From NCBI GenBank assembly GCA_030147305.1, contig JASLAE010000082.1, positions 1 through 5,625 of the forward strand: a stretch of 5,625 nucleotides of DNA, read 5' to 3'. Origin of the DNA: Cesiribacter sp. (GTDB lineage: Bacteria > Bacteroidota > Bacteroidia > Cytophagales > Cyclobacteriaceae). Made by a program: the position numbers and the translations under genes. Under the pieces are notes generated by a model. The model ran no database searches, was not told the origin of the DNA, and saw nothing but the letters and a program-made list of their open reading frames with translations. Within the stretch, counting starts at the first letter, position 1; each line of letters starts with the position of its first letter. Of this stretch, positions 5,223 through 5,625 are shown piece after piece.

Positions 5223-5625
5223 ATGTCAGTTTTTGATGAAAAATACTGGAATGAGCGTTACCTGCAGGGAGAGACCCAATGGGATGCCGGTAGCATCACC
5301 AGACCCCTGCAGGAATACTTCGACCAGCTCACAAATAAAAAGCATAAGATCCTCATTCCCGGTGCTGGAAATGGCTACGAAGCGGAGTATTTACACGAGA
5401 AAGGGTTTGAGCAGGTATTTCTGTTAGACCTTTCACCCATTCCGCTGAAGGCCTTTCAGCAGCGGAATCCTGGTTTTTCTGCTACCAACCTGCTGCAGGG
5501 CGACTTCTTTGCTTTGCAGGATACGTATGATCTGATAGTTGAACAAACATTTTTTTGCGCGTTGCATCCGGCAGAACGGCCAGCGTATGTAAAGAAGGCC
5601 CATGCGCTGCTAAAACCGGGCGGTA
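5223..5625 (+). CDS. TPMT-family SAM-dependent methyltransferase (3' end cut by window edge)
   Basis: The first 134 residues of a class I methyltransferase; family members are about 190-200 residues, so about a third is missing. The N-terminus has YWNERY (8-13) and TQWDAGSITRPL (18-29), typical of the thiopurine S-methyltransferase family (PF05724). Motif I, which binds SAM, is ILIPGAGNGYEAEYL (43-57); the acidic residue after the second strand is D69 (FLLDLS); then come GDFF (93-96), the EQTFFCALHP segment (107-116) and LLKPGG (129-134). It probably methylates a small thiol, halide, selenium or similar nucleophile; the substrate cannot be told from sequence. It is likely cytosolic. The ATG at 5223 is preceded by A/T-rich sequence including nine A residues (5207-5215) and no SD. 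It is divergent from the coiled-coil gene, with which no functional link is evident. Confidence 0.92.
   Translation, partial: MSVFDEKYWNERYLQGETQWDAGSITRPLQEYFDQLTNKKHKILIPGAGNGYEAEYLHEKGFEQVFLLDLSPIPLKAFQQRNPGFSATNLLQGDFFALQDTYDLIVEQTFFCALHPAERPAYVKKAHALLKPGG

Overview
The window looks like a core chromosomal segment of a Bacteroidota bacterium, probably of the order Cytophagales. Evidence: a GSCFA-family protein, ribosomal proteins with phylum-typical sequence, promoter-like TAnnTTTG boxes, and start codons preceded by A/T-rich sequence instead of Shine-Dalgarno (SD) sites. No mobile element, CRISPR array, tRNA or rRNA gene was seen.

Layout. (1) Positions 1-2522, minus strand: a two-gene unit. 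A GSCFA-domain protein comes first and overlaps by 4 bases (ATGA) a DUF255/YyaL-type thioredoxin-domain protein whose C-terminus lies beyond the left edge. A TAnnTTTG promoter box lies about 57 bases upstream of the GSCFA start. (2) Positions 2523-2819: an intergenic region with that promoter, several inverted repeats and a strong intrinsic terminator. (3) Positions 2820-3991, minus strand: the ribosomal operon rpsF-rpsR-rplI (bS6, bS18, bL9), with a promoter box just upstream and the terminator just downstream. (4) Positions 3992-4192: promoter region of rpsF and a second intrinsic terminator. (5) Positions 4193-5113, minus strand: a membrane-anchored coiled-coil protein of unknown function. 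(6) Positions 5114-5222: a divergent promoter region with a 26-bp imperfect palindrome. (7) Positions 5223-5625, plus strand: the first 134 residues of a TPMT-like SAM-dependent methyltransferase, cut by the right edge.

The most notable point is the start of rpsR. It is the only start in the window with a perfect SD (AAGGAGG). In Bacteroidota the anti-SD of 16S rRNA is held out of use by bS21, bS18 and bS6, and strong SDs are known to persist before the bS21 and/or bS18 genes, proposed as autoregulatory sites. This operon encodes two of those three proteins and carries the signal on bS18. The 114-base rpsR-rplI gap also contains competing inverted repeats that could be regulatory. I found no wholly new multi-gene system; most of the window is conserved core genome.
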